From positions 3,844,001 through 3,908,000 of the forward strand of contig JAWQUS010000017.1 of assembly GCA_036365455.1 (NCBI GenBank): DNA of 64,000 nt, given 5' to 3'. The stretch comes from Macrosoma leucophasiata (lineage: Eukaryota > Arthropoda > Insecta > Lepidoptera > Hedylidae). Each line of letters starts with the position of its first letter. The stretch's first letter is position 1. The translations under genes were made by a program, and so were the position numbers. Positions 56,801 through 62,605 of the stretch are shown one piece after another. A model generated the notes under the pieces. That model was not told the origin of the DNA, made no database searches, and saw only the letters and a program-made list of their open reading frames with translations.

Positions 56801-57180
56801 AAGGTGAAATGAACTATGATTGTGTGGATAATGCCAACGAACATATTTGTTGATTGATACACAATGATCTGTACTTATGTTTATGACAAAACGGGAAAAC
56901 TAAGACACTGTGACTCATCGTCATATAAATGATTTTTTAGTTCTATGACAACTCCACAACGTCAATTACCTTTCTGTTCCTGTAAAACAGTTGCTCTCTC
57001 AAGGTACTCCCTCACTTTGTTGCGTATATCCAATTGTTTGTCTGGCGTAACTACATCGCATACTCGGTCTAGGAGCCTTGCCGCTGTTCGATAGCATTCT
57101 ACCGCCTTTTCAGTCTGGCCTGTCTGGTCGAATCTCACAGCTAACGATGCCGCTTCTGTTGCATTTGCAAAATCACTCAT
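42117..57180 (-). CDS. CAPN7: Calpain-7 (whole coding span, 13 exons)
   Basis: A cysteine protease of the PalB/calpain-7 branch, which acts with ESCRT-III at endosomes and the midbody in other animals. Exons join without a frame break to 792 residues plus stop; the human protein is about 813. Order: MIT 1 (about 4-70), MIT 2 (about 76-150), a linker, the protease core (about 230-530), then two C2-like/calpain-III domains (about 540-665 and 668-792). The triad is Cys272 in [11 protein letters not shown], His440 in [10 protein letters not shown] and Asn460 in [11 protein letters not shown]. All three sit 18 residues before the known human positions. There is no EF-hand region, as expected for this branch. 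The start ATG at 57180 opens [13 protein letters not shown], the usual N-terminus of the first MIT domain. All introns are GT-AG. TEs lie in introns 1, 3, 5-7 and 9-12. The 5' and 3' UTR limits are not determined. Confidence 0.95.
42289..42816. mobile_element. Element H with nested insertion (intron 12)
   Basis: The left part 42289-42430 and right part 42658-42816 are normal H sequence. A 227-bp element splits them. Its left terminal arm is shortened. Confidence 0.75.
42431..42657. mobile_element. 227-bp hairpin-bearing insertion
   Basis: It is flanked by a 12-bp duplication TAAAGTCAAGGT (42419-42430 and 42658-42669). Inside, a perfect 22-bp stem (42445-42466 with 42473-42494) surrounds the loop TAATAT. 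A partial third copy of the arm motif, GAGATAAATCCGT, recurs near 42590-42602. No coding frame; class unknown. Confidence 0.75.
42836..42965 (-). repeat. RTE2 leader fragment
   Basis: CACCACGCTTGGCTTTCGGG, TTGGTGATTGCAG, GGTTTGACCGCCATTG; same region as 6210-6310. Confidence 0.5.
43105..43250 (+). repeat. Repeat L, first copy
   Basis: CCCTCCCGGTCGCAAACCAC, then ATCAGAGAGCGGAAGTCACG and GTCGGTTAT. A second copy is at 43572; element A sits between them. Confidence 0.55.
43262..43571 (+). repeat. Element A, long copy (intron 12)
   Basis: CCCCGGACACTCTGATAAAT through CACTGTTGAAGTTTATTCAA, to CTATACGTAGTATTATTACA and ATTCTATGG. About 310 bp, the longest A copy free of insertions. Confidence 0.65.
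43572..43710 (+). repeat. Repeat L, second copy
   Basis: CCTCCAGGTCACGAACCCCG, then TTCAGAGAACGGGGTTCACG and GTCGGTTAT. It contains a C run of about 13. Confidence 0.55.
43722..44032 (-). repeat. SINE-J, full length (intron 12)
   Basis: The tRNA-like head on the minus strand shows GGTTCGATTCCCGGG (B box). The 3' end is GGGTTACAGGCGTGAAG. Same orientation as the host gene. Confidence 0.8.
44059..44288 (-). CDS. CAPN7: Calpain-7 exon 12: second C2-like domain
   Basis: 230 bp, acceptor TCACAG, donor CCG|GTTAGT. Encodes [33 protein letters not shown], then [19 protein letters not shown] begins 26 bp past the donor. Confidence 0.93.
44775..44813. repeat. (AT)n microsatellite
   Basis: About 19 dinucleotide units inside the LINE 3' UTR. 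Confidence 0.9.
44887..46620 (-). CDS. Reverse transcriptase of CR1-like LINE, 577 residues
   Basis: An uninterrupted frame with all central RT blocks: [72 protein letters not shown] (first catalytic Asp), [18 protein letters not shown] and [13 protein letters not shown] (catalytic YADD). [17 protein letters not shown] and the C-terminal [20 protein letters not shown] follow. Block style fits the CR1/Rex1/Daphne side of the Jockey superfamily; I cannot separate these by eye. The endonuclease is missing, so activity alone is unlikely. It reads in the same direction as calpain-7. Confidence 0.88.
   Translation of the reverse strand: MWDSGQREDVHLPTKNHLPINDLNNHFVKAFPLNQNIKYETLRYLASIPNFTNNIFSFSPVTIDEVSKIFNSLKSKAVGCDGIGRAMLFPLFNFILPSLTHIINFSLDSGTFPLIWRKAFITPVPKITNPTLINHFRPISILPFMSKILEVVVHSQLSKYILKHNLISPFQSGFRPGHSTSTALLKVIEDVRSGMDCTQLTVLVLIDFTNAFNTVDYDILVAILSKVGTSSLVQEWFSSYLHGRQQAVRVDRELSDWCDLFTGVPQGGIISPLLFSLFINSVTHNLNCSYHLYADDLQIYAHSHFDDINHAISMLNADLTALSTWCHKFGISVNTSKCQAIILGSPYHTSKLNLNDISPLFFDNNQISISDNVKDLGIYLDATLNWNSQVNNICKNTTATLRSLYRFKNFLPRKTKLLLVQSLVLPVIDYGDVCYSDVSQQLLDKLDRILNNCIRFIYGLRKFDHISSYRAKLNWLPIRQRRSIRILCLLFSILYDPLSPHYLKCKFNYLGNSHDLNLRSSENLILAVPSHRTGFMSNSFAVTAIKLWNMLPFNVKKAPSKFIFKRNLQKFFRDAPS
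46694..47055. other. Intron 11, nothing recognised
   Basis: A short open frame without similarity known to me; no repeat assigned. Confidence 0.4.
47060..47150 (+). repeat. tRNA-like SINE head
   Basis: A-box-like TACCGCAGTTGGAAG and B-box-like GGGTTTAAATCCC at 47109-47121, about 45 bp apart. Related to the arms at 1712-1853 (CCCAGTGGTCGCGGG). Not a complete tRNA. Confidence 0.5.
47157..47412 (-). repeat. SINE-J (intron 11)
   Basis: Nearly complete from CACGCCTGTAATCCCCGAAG to the GACCCGGGAATCTAACCCC head; it ends 70 bp before exon 11. Confidence 0.75.
47483..47688 (-). CDS. CAPN7: Calpain-7 exon 11: C2-like domain
   Basis: 206 bp, acceptor TTTCAG, donor ACG|GTGAGT. Encodes [20 protein letters not shown] and [20 protein letters not shown]. 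The [17 protein letters not shown] block is highly characteristic of calpain-7. Confidence 0.94.
47700..48395. other. Intron 10, GC-rich patch
   Basis: 47750-47880 is unusually GC-rich (for example GCGGGGGGAGATGTCACCGG and CGCGGCAGTACGCTGTCGG). No exon-like frame with splice sites was found. The rest of the stretch is unremarkable. Confidence 0.4.
48396..48684 (+). repeat. SINE-C, full length (intron 10)
   Basis: Antisense to the gene; shares the CTCTGGTCATTGTG variant with 9097. Confidence 0.85.
48888..49087 (-). CDS. CAPN7: Calpain-7 exon 10: first C2-like domain
   Basis: 200 bp, acceptor TTACAG, donor CCGT|GTAGGT. Encodes [20 protein letters not shown], then [15 protein letters not shown] and [15 protein letters not shown]. 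The donor GTAGGT was chosen over GTGTAG because only it keeps phase with exon 11. Confidence 0.9.
49320..49622 (+). repeat. SINE-C, full length (intron 9)
   Basis: Antisense to the gene, with a long A-rich tail broken by TT. Confidence 0.85.
49677..49984. mobile_element. Element H, complete copy (intron 9)
   Basis: Inverted ends ATAGAGCAACACGGGCCACC and the matching GTGAGCCGAGTTCCTCTAT, with CGCGGCGGACCGGAAGGG inside. Confidence 0.75.
50110..50354 (-). CDS. CAPN7: Calpain-7 exon 9: catalytic asparagine
   Basis: 245 bp, acceptor TTATAG, donor CATCA|GTAAGT. It contains [16 protein letters not shown] with Asn460, then [20 protein letters not shown], the end of the protease core. Confidence 0.93.
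50375..51029. other. Intron 8, nothing recognised
   Basis: AT-rich; a small J-like piece (CGACGCCTGTATTCCTCGAA) lies at 51002-51021. Confidence 0.4.
51030..51395. repeat. Direct duplication around exon 8 donor (intron 8)
   Basis: 51030-51095 and 51342-51395 share TTCGGTTCGGTTCGCAGTT and AGATAAAGTTTTTAACTCAC. The latter, read on the minus strand, is the intron-8 start including the donor GTGAGT. About 246 bp separate the copies. Confidence 0.75.
51396..51623 (-). CDS. CAPN7: Calpain-7 exon 8: catalytic histidine
   Basis: 228 bp, acceptor TTCCAG, donor AAT|GTGAGT. It starts [14 protein letters not shown] and reaches [17 protein letters not shown] with His440. It is markedly GC-rich for this window (GAC/GCG codons). 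The intron start is duplicated downstream (see findings). Confidence 0.93.
51725..51873 (+). repeat. SINE-C, 5' half, old subfamily (intron 7)
   Basis: GGGTTCCAGTGTAGGAGCTG variant. It stops after TAACTATCACAG without the 3' half or tail. Confidence 0.65.
51925..52218 (-). repeat. SINE-C, full length (intron 7)
   Basis: Near-consensus, sense to the gene. It lies 51 bp from the partial copy of opposite orientation. Confidence 0.85.
52293..52439 (-). CDS. CAPN7: Calpain-7 exon 7: protease core
   Basis: 147 bp, acceptor TTTCAG, donor AGT|GTGAGT. Encodes [20 protein letters not shown] then [21 protein letters not shown], the conserved block between Cys and His. Confidence 0.93.
52530..53037 (+). 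repeat. Element A split by a LINE 3' end (intron 6)
   Basis: The left part (52530-52744) and the right part (52955-53037, GAGAAATCGGGCGGCACGTC and CTATACGTAGTATTATAC) flank the LINE fragment. Confidence 0.65.
52745..52954 (-). mobile_element. RNase-H-bearing LINE, 3' end only (intron 6)
   Basis: Poly(T), then the reverse of the sequence at 59915-60110, ending at GAAGCCCTGCGA. It keeps the undamaged 3' UTR (GTCTTTGACCAAGCTCTTT) that is rearranged in the copy at 58939. Confidence 0.8.
53085..53280 (+). repeat. tRNA-like SINE remnants (intron 6)
   Basis: TCTTCGGTAGCTTGGCGC (A-box-like), then GGGTTCAAGTCACGC and GCAGGTTCAATTTCCG (two B-box-like sites). An A-rich end resembles that after 1853. 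Confidence 0.45.
53362..53538 (-). CDS. CAPN7: Calpain-7 exon 6: catalytic cysteine
   Basis: 177 bp, acceptor TTCCAG, donor AAAG|GTATGT. Begins [20 protein letters not shown] with the nucleophile Cys272, and ends [11 protein letters not shown]. Confidence 0.93.
53573..53740 (-). repeat. SINE-J, partial (intron 5)
   Basis: 3' half only: CACGCCTGTAGTCCCCGAAG to GGCGAGCCTGTTGACATC; 35 bp from the exon 6 acceptor. Confidence 0.65.
53965..54107 (-). mobile_element. RTE1 LINE 3' end, old (intron 5)
   Basis: TCTTCCCGCCAAATCCC, GGGTAGGCAGAAAATGTGGA, TCATTCTCTTCATACATGCA. More diverged than the other RTE1 copies. Confidence 0.65.
54143..54205 (-). CDS. CAPN7: Calpain-7 exon 5: 21-residue micro-exon
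   Basis: 63 bp, acceptor TTTCAG, donor ACA|GTAAGT. Encodes [21 protein letters not shown], just before the catalytic cysteine block. Too short to be found as a frame on its own; placed by phase and homology pattern. Confidence 0.88.
54390..54649 (-). CDS. CAPN7: Calpain-7 exon 4: linker to protease core
   Basis: 260 bp, acceptor TTCCAG, donor GAG|GTAAGT. It contains [20 protein letters not shown] and [18 protein letters not shown], then CWIRPHE. This is the conserved lead-in to the protease domain in calpain-7. Confidence 0.93.
54750..55028 (-). repeat. SINE-C, full length (intron 3)
   Basis: Somewhat diverged; lacks the CCGTACATTACC block. Confidence 0.8.
55105..55228 (-). CDS. CAPN7: Calpain-7 exon 3: MIT domain 2 end
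   Basis: 124 bp, acceptor TTTTAG, donor CCAG|GTAATT. Encodes [20 protein letters not shown] and [10 protein letters not shown], the last MIT helix. Confidence 0.9.
55784..55926 (-). CDS. CAPN7: Calpain-7 exon 2: MIT domain 2 start
   Basis: 143 bp. The acceptor is CTACAG and the donor GTT|GTGAGT. It encodes [20 protein letters not shown] and [17 protein letters not shown]. Phase 1 in, phase 0 out. Confidence 0.92.
55927..56679. other. Intron 1, nothing recognised
   Basis: AT-rich, with G/C-homopolymer runs near 56460-56640 (GGGAGGGGGGAGG type). No exon or repeat assigned. Confidence 0.4.
56680..56766 (-). repeat. SINE-C, 5' fragment (intron 1)
   Basis: CATTTAGCGGCAAGTATATT to CATCACTGGAGCTAT; 3' part absent. 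Confidence 0.6.
56970..57180 (-). CDS. CAPN7: Calpain-7 exon 1: MIT domain 1
   Basis: 211 bp, residues 1-70 plus one base. The donor is AG|GTAATT at 56969. The peptide [20 protein letters not shown] is the amphipathic helix pattern of MIT. A second MIT follows in exon 2. Confidence 0.93.
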
Positions 57181-57335
57181 TTTATATCTTTTTCTTCTGA
57201 ATTTAGGTTACACACGGGTGACAGAGCTATGAACAATACACAACACAATAATCACTGTGCATTTTCTATTTACTAGAGTAGATAATAAAGAAAATTCACA
57301 AACAAATTCAATTGTTGATGTTTTGTCACTTTTGT
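57181..57335 (-). promoter_or_regulatory. CAPN7: Calpain-7 5' flank
   Basis: 155 bp between the start codon and the R retroposon. No TATA box is obvious. Whether transcription starts here or beyond the retroposon cannot be seen. A possible 3' splice site (AAATTCAG, about 57194-57201) would allow a 5' UTR intron. Confidence 0.3.
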
Positions 57336-57746
57336 TTTTTTTTTTATTATTATTATGGCATCGCTATCACGCATATTGCCAGTGTCAAGTAAAACGATAT
57401 TTCGTATTTATTTAAGCAGCGTCAAAGTTAGTATAATATCAAGTATAATAGGTAAGTATCAAGTATATAAGTTATCAAGTATAATATGTCAGTCAAGTGA
57501 GTTACAGTCAAGTTATTCGAGTAAAGCGATGGCTACTTTACCAGAACATTTACAATGAAGTTTTGGAGGCAACCTGAAAGGTCGTGTTTTCGCACTGTTA
57601 TTCTATTTCACTATACACGGGCACTGTAATAAACCTACATCAAACAAAATGCCACCAACTTTATTCAATGTAACTTAAAAATACACCAAGAAAATGAATT
57701 ATAATAAGAGCACCATACGCCTCTTTCAAGGTTCCCGCCAAAACTC
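57336..57746 (-). repeat. Retroposon R, copy 2, upstream of calpain-7
   Basis: Same family and orientation as 35272. The duplication CACTTTTGT lies at 57327-57335 and 57747-57755. Its A-rich end points at the gene. Confidence 0.85.
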
Positions 57747-57755
57747 CACTTTTGT

Positions 57756-58230
57756 CTAGAGGTGCGTGATATATAACTTCACTGTGAAAAAATCACAGTG
57801 ATCTGAAGTCGTAAGCGATCACTGGGACTTATCGCGAAATAACGTCGTTCCAAGCAACGACCATTGTTATTTGTTCCATCAACGTGCCAGTATGTGGCGT
57901 TCTTCAGTCACTCACATCACAAGGTACGAAATGAACGTTACTAACGCCTACGAAATCGAATGCGCTGGCTTGAGTGATTGAGTATGAAGGAGTTGCATGC
58001 AGTTAGTCGGAATACCTTTCATAGAGTTAACCTATTCATAGAAAAGAAATGTATATTTTGGAAATTATTATGAAAATAAAATGATATTACCTACATAAAT
58101 ACTTAATTAGTTGAATAAAGATTCTGGAATAATTATTATTACTGTACAAACATTAAGGAAATAATTTAGTTGCATTTAATACAATAATTCTTTAGAATTA
58201 TTTATATAATCATGCTAAAGTAATATCAAT
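57756..58230. other. Intergenic with GTGA/TCAC palindromes
   Basis: TTCACTGTGAAAAAATCACAGTGA (split here as TTCACTGTGA and TCACAGTGA) at 57778-57801 forms a small hairpin. Nothing else recognised. Confidence 0.45.
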
Positions 58231-58696
58231 ACAAATAAATAAAATTGGAGTCTCTGTTTGTAATATAAAAATAACCGCTTTTTACTAAATGTATACACGG
58301 TACATACCAAAACAATTTTTTTTACAATTTTTGTCTGTCTGTTTGTTCCCGCTAATCTCGGAGAAGGCTGAACCGACTTTGACGAGACTTTCACTGGCAG
58401 ATAGCTAGAGTAACCTAGGCTACTTTTATACTAGCTGCGCCCACGACTTCGTCTGGGTAGATACTGAACAACCATTAATACTCATACTACATCATTAAAG
58501 TCATGTTGCTTGTGTCCCATCAAAATGGGTCCAGCCGTTCCCGAGATTAGCGGGAACAAACAGACAGACAGACAGACAAACATTGTAAAAAATGTTGTTT
58601 TGGTATATGTACCGTGTATATATACATGTGCATTTAGTAAAAAGCGGTTATTTTAATGTTACAAACAGACACTCCAATTTTAGTTATTTGTATAGT
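58231..58696. repeat. Fold-back pair of repeat F
   Basis: A minus copy (58231-58432) and a plus copy (58433-58696) meet head to head. The outer arms, AAATAACCGCTTTTTACTAA and TTAGTAAAAAGCGGTTATTT with their flanks, pair for roughly 110 bp with few mismatches. Confidence 0.7.
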
Positions 58697-58789
58697 TTAG
58701 AATTTTAAAATATCTAACTGAAGTAACGTTAGTACAGAACTTTAGTCAATAGCAGCTTGTAACGTTTGTCACATGAACCATGTTATTTT

Positions 58790-58875
58790 AGATTTGCCTT
58801 AACTGTGACGTGCGTGATTGACGTGACAAAGTCACGGTGATAAATCACTGTGACTTTTTAGGAACTGTCACAGCG
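58790..58875. repeat. Palindrome cluster
   Basis: AAAGTCACGGTGAT and ATCACTGTGACTTT pair around AA, followed by ACTGTCACAGCGGTCAC. Confidence 0.5.
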
Positions 58876-59123
58876 GTCACTACGATTCCAAAGTAACGTA
58901 TTTGCCCACGTCTACTTTTGTCTTGTCAATGTGAAACTGGAAACGGAAAAAGACTCCAATATTGTGGCATACATATAAAATGTTTAAACGTATACCGATT
59001 CATACGGGCACTTTGGATATGTTTTCTCGAGAACAATGGATTAGTTACATTGACATTTCCGACGTAATTTGTGATTACGTTGACTCTGTTTCAGATTAAA
59101 AAAAACATTATAATAACTATGAA

Positions 59124-60005
59124 TTGTTAGAGTATTGCAAATTACACGTAAATAACCATTACCCTAATTTTTATCAATTATATACAGATGGCTCGATCGA
59201 GCACGAGTCAAGAGGTGCTGCCTTTTTCGACCCACAGCTGAATGTTAATATGCGTTTTAGAATTGAATCTGAAATATCTATCATTGCAGTGGAGCTGTTA
59301 GCGATCCAGGAAGCACTGTCATATGCAGAGACTGTTGAAGCAAACAACATAGTTGTATTCACGGAGTCTAAGAGTTCCATTCAACATATAGCTCGGTGTA
59401 CCTCGACTTATCGAGGTGTTCCGATAGCTTATACAATTTTAGATTTGATTCAGAAATTTAGAAAAAACGGTAAAAATGTCAATATTCAGTGGATACCAGC
59501 ACATACAGGGTTTAGTGGTAATGAAATGGCTGATTAATTAGCGAAAGAAGCAACCTCAGATGGAGTTCAGATAGACATCTTGCCATTCTACTCTGATACC
59601 ATAAATAAACTTAAAAAGTACTGTGTAGAATTATGGAAGGAGTTCTTTGATCTACGTTCCCGTGAATGTGGCATCTGGTATAGAACAATACAGCCGGAAC
59701 CGTTGAGGTCTCCATGGATGACCGAGTGTGCCCTGTCCAGGAAAGAACTTGTCACAATGATGAGACTTCGCTCCGGACATGTGCCATTTAATAAGTTTAA
59801 ATTCTTAATGAGTCAATCTGATACCCCTAATTGTAGTATATGTGGTAAAGTGGAAGCCGTATACCATATTTTGGTTGAATGTGTTCGAGGTGAGGCTCAT
59901 CGCAGGGCTTCATTAGAAATAGGACATTGCAACAGTGTCCTGGCAGATCCTACTACGGATGACGCCAGAATACTGTTGCAACTATATCAATTGTCAATGA
60001 GCTAA
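59124..60005 (+). pseudogene. LINE RNase H and C-terminal region
   Basis: YQLYTDGSIEHESRGAAFF gives the first catalytic Asp, ISIIAVELLAIQEAL the Glu, and VVFTESKSSIQH has Glu where Asp is usual. IQWIPAHTGFSGNEMAD completes the domain. A TAA stop (59535) follows directly. The same frame then continues with LAKEATSDGVQIDILPFYSD and C-x2-C-x8-H-x4-C in NCSICGKVEAVYHILVEC. One stop and one likely active-site change make it inactive. Confidence 0.8.
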
Positions 60006-60040
60006 TGTTGTTTAATTATTTGTAAGAATGTAATTTATGT

Positions 60041-60097
60041 GAACGTATAGAGCGTCATGGTCTTTGTTGGTCAAAGACCATGACGCTCTATACGTTC
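60041..60097. repeat. Perfect 26-bp hairpin in LINE 3' UTR
   Basis: Arms 60041-60066 and 60072-60097 are exact inverted copies around TTGGT. The sibling copy at 52745-52954 lacks the second arm, so it arose in this copy. Confidence 0.9.
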
Positions 60098-60136
60098 CTC
60101 TTTAAATGGAGATTAAAAAACAAAAAAAAAAATGTG

Positions 60137-60562
60137 TTTTTTTTTTTTTATTTTTTTTTATATGGCATCGCTATTATTACGCATATTGCCAGTGTCAAGT
60201 AAAACGATATTTCGTATTTATTTAAGCAGCGTAAAAGTTAGTATAATATAGTCATCAAGTATAATAGGTAAGTATCAAGTATATAAGTTATCAAATATAA
60301 TATGTCAGTCAAGTGAGTTACAATCAAGTTATTCGAGTAAAGCGATGGCTACTTTACCAGAACATTTACAATGAAGTTTTGGAGGCAACTTGAAAGGTCG
60401 TGTTTTCGCACTGTTATTCTATTTCACTATACACGGGCACTGTAATAAACCTATATCAAACAAAATGCCACCAACTTTATTGAATATAACTTAAAAATAC
60501 ACCAAGAAAATGAAATAAAATAAGAGCACCATACGCCTCTTTCAAGGTTCCCGCCAAAACTC
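60137..60562 (-). repeat. Retroposon R, copy 3
   Basis: Ends GCCAAAACTC at the right. Its A-rich end abuts the A-rich end of the LINE across TGTG. Confidence 0.82.
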
Positions 60563-60714
60563 CTCAATGTGAAACTTGTCATTGTCAAAGTTGTCAGTGA
60601 TGAATCAAGTTCCGTTGTACACTGCGACTACTACTGTGTCTGCGAGCACTGTTTAGCACATTAGCACTTTTAAACCGACGAATGTCCTAAGACCCACATA
60701 ACACTTTTGCTGCT

Positions 60715-61008
60715 TTTTTATATAATGAAGGCGGAAAACAAGCATGCAGGTCACATTGATGTTAGGTGATGACTGACTGCAACCTATAGACACTTAAAAT
60801 ACGTACACAAAGACCAGAGGTCAAAATGCTGATGCGTTGAAACCTTTGAGACCTTAGTTGTAGTTATAGTTACTACATTAGCATCTAACTGGAAAATGAT
60901 AGTGTTGAACACTACTATTTGGCGGCAGATAGATTATATAATAAAAATATGGTGTTGTATAATCTGTCTATGCCTTCGAGCTCCTACACTAGAACTCTAC
61001 CAACAGCA
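60715..61008 (-). repeat. SINE-C, old copy
   Basis: Diverged, with ATAAAAATATGGTGTTGTA inserted near the 5' end. Confidence 0.7.
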
Positions 61009-61582
61009 GTTTATGTTCTAATAAAATGATTAAAGCTACGTTCCGAAATATACTACAGTCACTGTAAGAGAAGACGTCGGTTACTCTCAAGAAGCTTGAA
61101 GGAAAAAATGGAGACCACACAATCCATACCTATTTGAAGCAAACCTAAATATAGCTATATCTCTCTCCGGGGGCAGGCCGTCTCTTTCTAAGTAGGGTGA
61201 CCATAAAGTTACAATTTTCCTGGGACTCGACTGTGATTTTTATTTAAGATGACAAAGTGTTTTAATTTTTCTTCTCGTTTGGCAAAGAGACAGTTATAGA
61301 CTATAACGCCATTAATCAAGTAATATTATAATTACATACAACTGCTCATTTCATAAATCTCTAACATTGTGAAAGAATATATTTAAGGAGGATGACGATC
61401 GCGATGATGAGATGGTTCCATATGGAAGTTGATGGGATGTCCAGTGAACTAATGGGAAGTAGGACCTTCTTATGAAGTCTCGGAGGAGCACGAAAAAACT
61501 TTCCTACACCCATGCACGCTATCGATTGATTTATGATAAAAAATCCCACATATTTGACACATTAAACATAACTACATATATA
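61009..61582. other. Intergenic, nothing recognised
   Basis: No gene seen. Confidence 0.4.
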
Positions 61583-61690
61583 TTTTTTTATGTAACGAAG
61601 GTGACAAACACGCATCACAAAAACCAGTGGTAAATGTGCAGATGCGTTGCCACCCCTAAGGGTTAAGATGATCTGCCTCTGTGGTAGTTA
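61583..61690 (-). repeat. SINE-C, 3' half with deletion
   Basis: ATGTAACGAAGGTGACAAAC then CAGATGCGTTGCCACCCC; the block carrying GATGACTGCAGCC is missing. Confidence 0.55.
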
Positions 61691-62414
61691 AGAATTTCGA
61701 AGATCTCAGTTGATACGAACATCCCCATTATAACAGTCTGTTAAAACCTTCTTTCTTGTTAGATGGCATTACTAGGGCCGGGTTTCTATATAACTTACCA
61801 ACATCCGTACTATTCCGTACGTATACTTAGGAACGGTTGATTGTGAGAGTTAATGTATAGATGAAATGTCAAATTATAACGGATAGTAAGCTATGTAAGC
61901 CTACCTACGTTAGTAATTTATTGAAACCGAGCATAGGAAAAGAATGAAAATCTTGTCGATAACGAAGCATTTATCAATGAATCCCAAACTTTAAGACGAA
62001 ATCTCTTGTGGTGGTACACAAGACATTGAATGAAGTAAAAATTATGAATTTAAGAGTGTTTAACAAAGTTTATTATATATAGATAGATATAGATATTATA
62101 CATATATGTAATCTGTCGGAGACGGTCACTAGTACGGACCGATAACTGACAAAGCACGAGTTCCGGTAAAGGGCGCCACCGTCGCCATGTTGCAATTAAC
62201 TTCGTGCTACAACAGAGCCTAGCCGTTGGAGGGAGGTCGGATCGAGGCTCACTTACCATTTGATCGTTATCGTGATAAGTTCTCCTCCAAGCTAGGAACT
62301 GTTTATGTCGTTTCGGTCTGATATTGTGTTGTGGTTGTGTACAGTGACTTGTGAGTGTAATTAATTGTGTGATTCATTGTTTCGTTGCTCGACTACCCAC
62401 TTTATACGCCCACT
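61691..62414. other. Intergenic, nothing recognised
   Basis: 62100-62300 is less AT-rich than its surroundings (GGGCGCCACCGTCGCCATG). It could be a 5' UTR or promoter of a rightward gene, but nothing proves it. Confidence 0.35.
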
Positions 62415-62474
62415 ATGTCGGACGATGAAACTAATAATACGTCCGTGCCGATATTATATATAGAATTGTGGTAA
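62415..62474 (+). CDS. Possible first exon or short frame, doubtful
   Basis: ATG opens MSDDETNNTSVPILYIELW then TAA. The acidic start and a possible donor (GTG|GTAAAT at 62471) would fit a first exon. No partner exon is visible before the window ends. I do not recognise it. Confidence 0.15.
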   Translation: MSDDETNNTSVPILYIELW

Positions 62475-62480
62475 ATCGCA

Positions 62481-62605
62481 TTTTTTTATGTAATGGAAGT
62501 GGCAAACAAGCTTGCAGTTCACATTGATGTTAAGTGATGACTAAGGCCTGAGGCCTAAGGTGTTATGCCTCTGGTCTTGGCAATAACGGAGCCGTACATT
62601 AAACT
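62481..62605 (-). repeat. SINE-C, internally deleted
   Basis: The 3' end to GTTAAGTGATGACT, then directly AGGCCTAAGGTGTTATGCCT; 5' truncated. Confidence 0.65.

Larger units (their letters stand above)
58939..60130 (+). mobile_element. RNase-H-bearing LINE, 5'-truncated
   Basis: The 3' third of a LINE with an RNase H domain and a C-terminal zinc-knuckle-like motif, ending in an A-rich tail. Together with retroposon R copy 3 it is enclosed by the 13-bp repeat TCAATGTGAAACT (58926-58938 and 60564-60576). The clade is I-like, LOA-like or similar; Jockey/CR1 elements lack RNase H. Confidence 0.8.
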
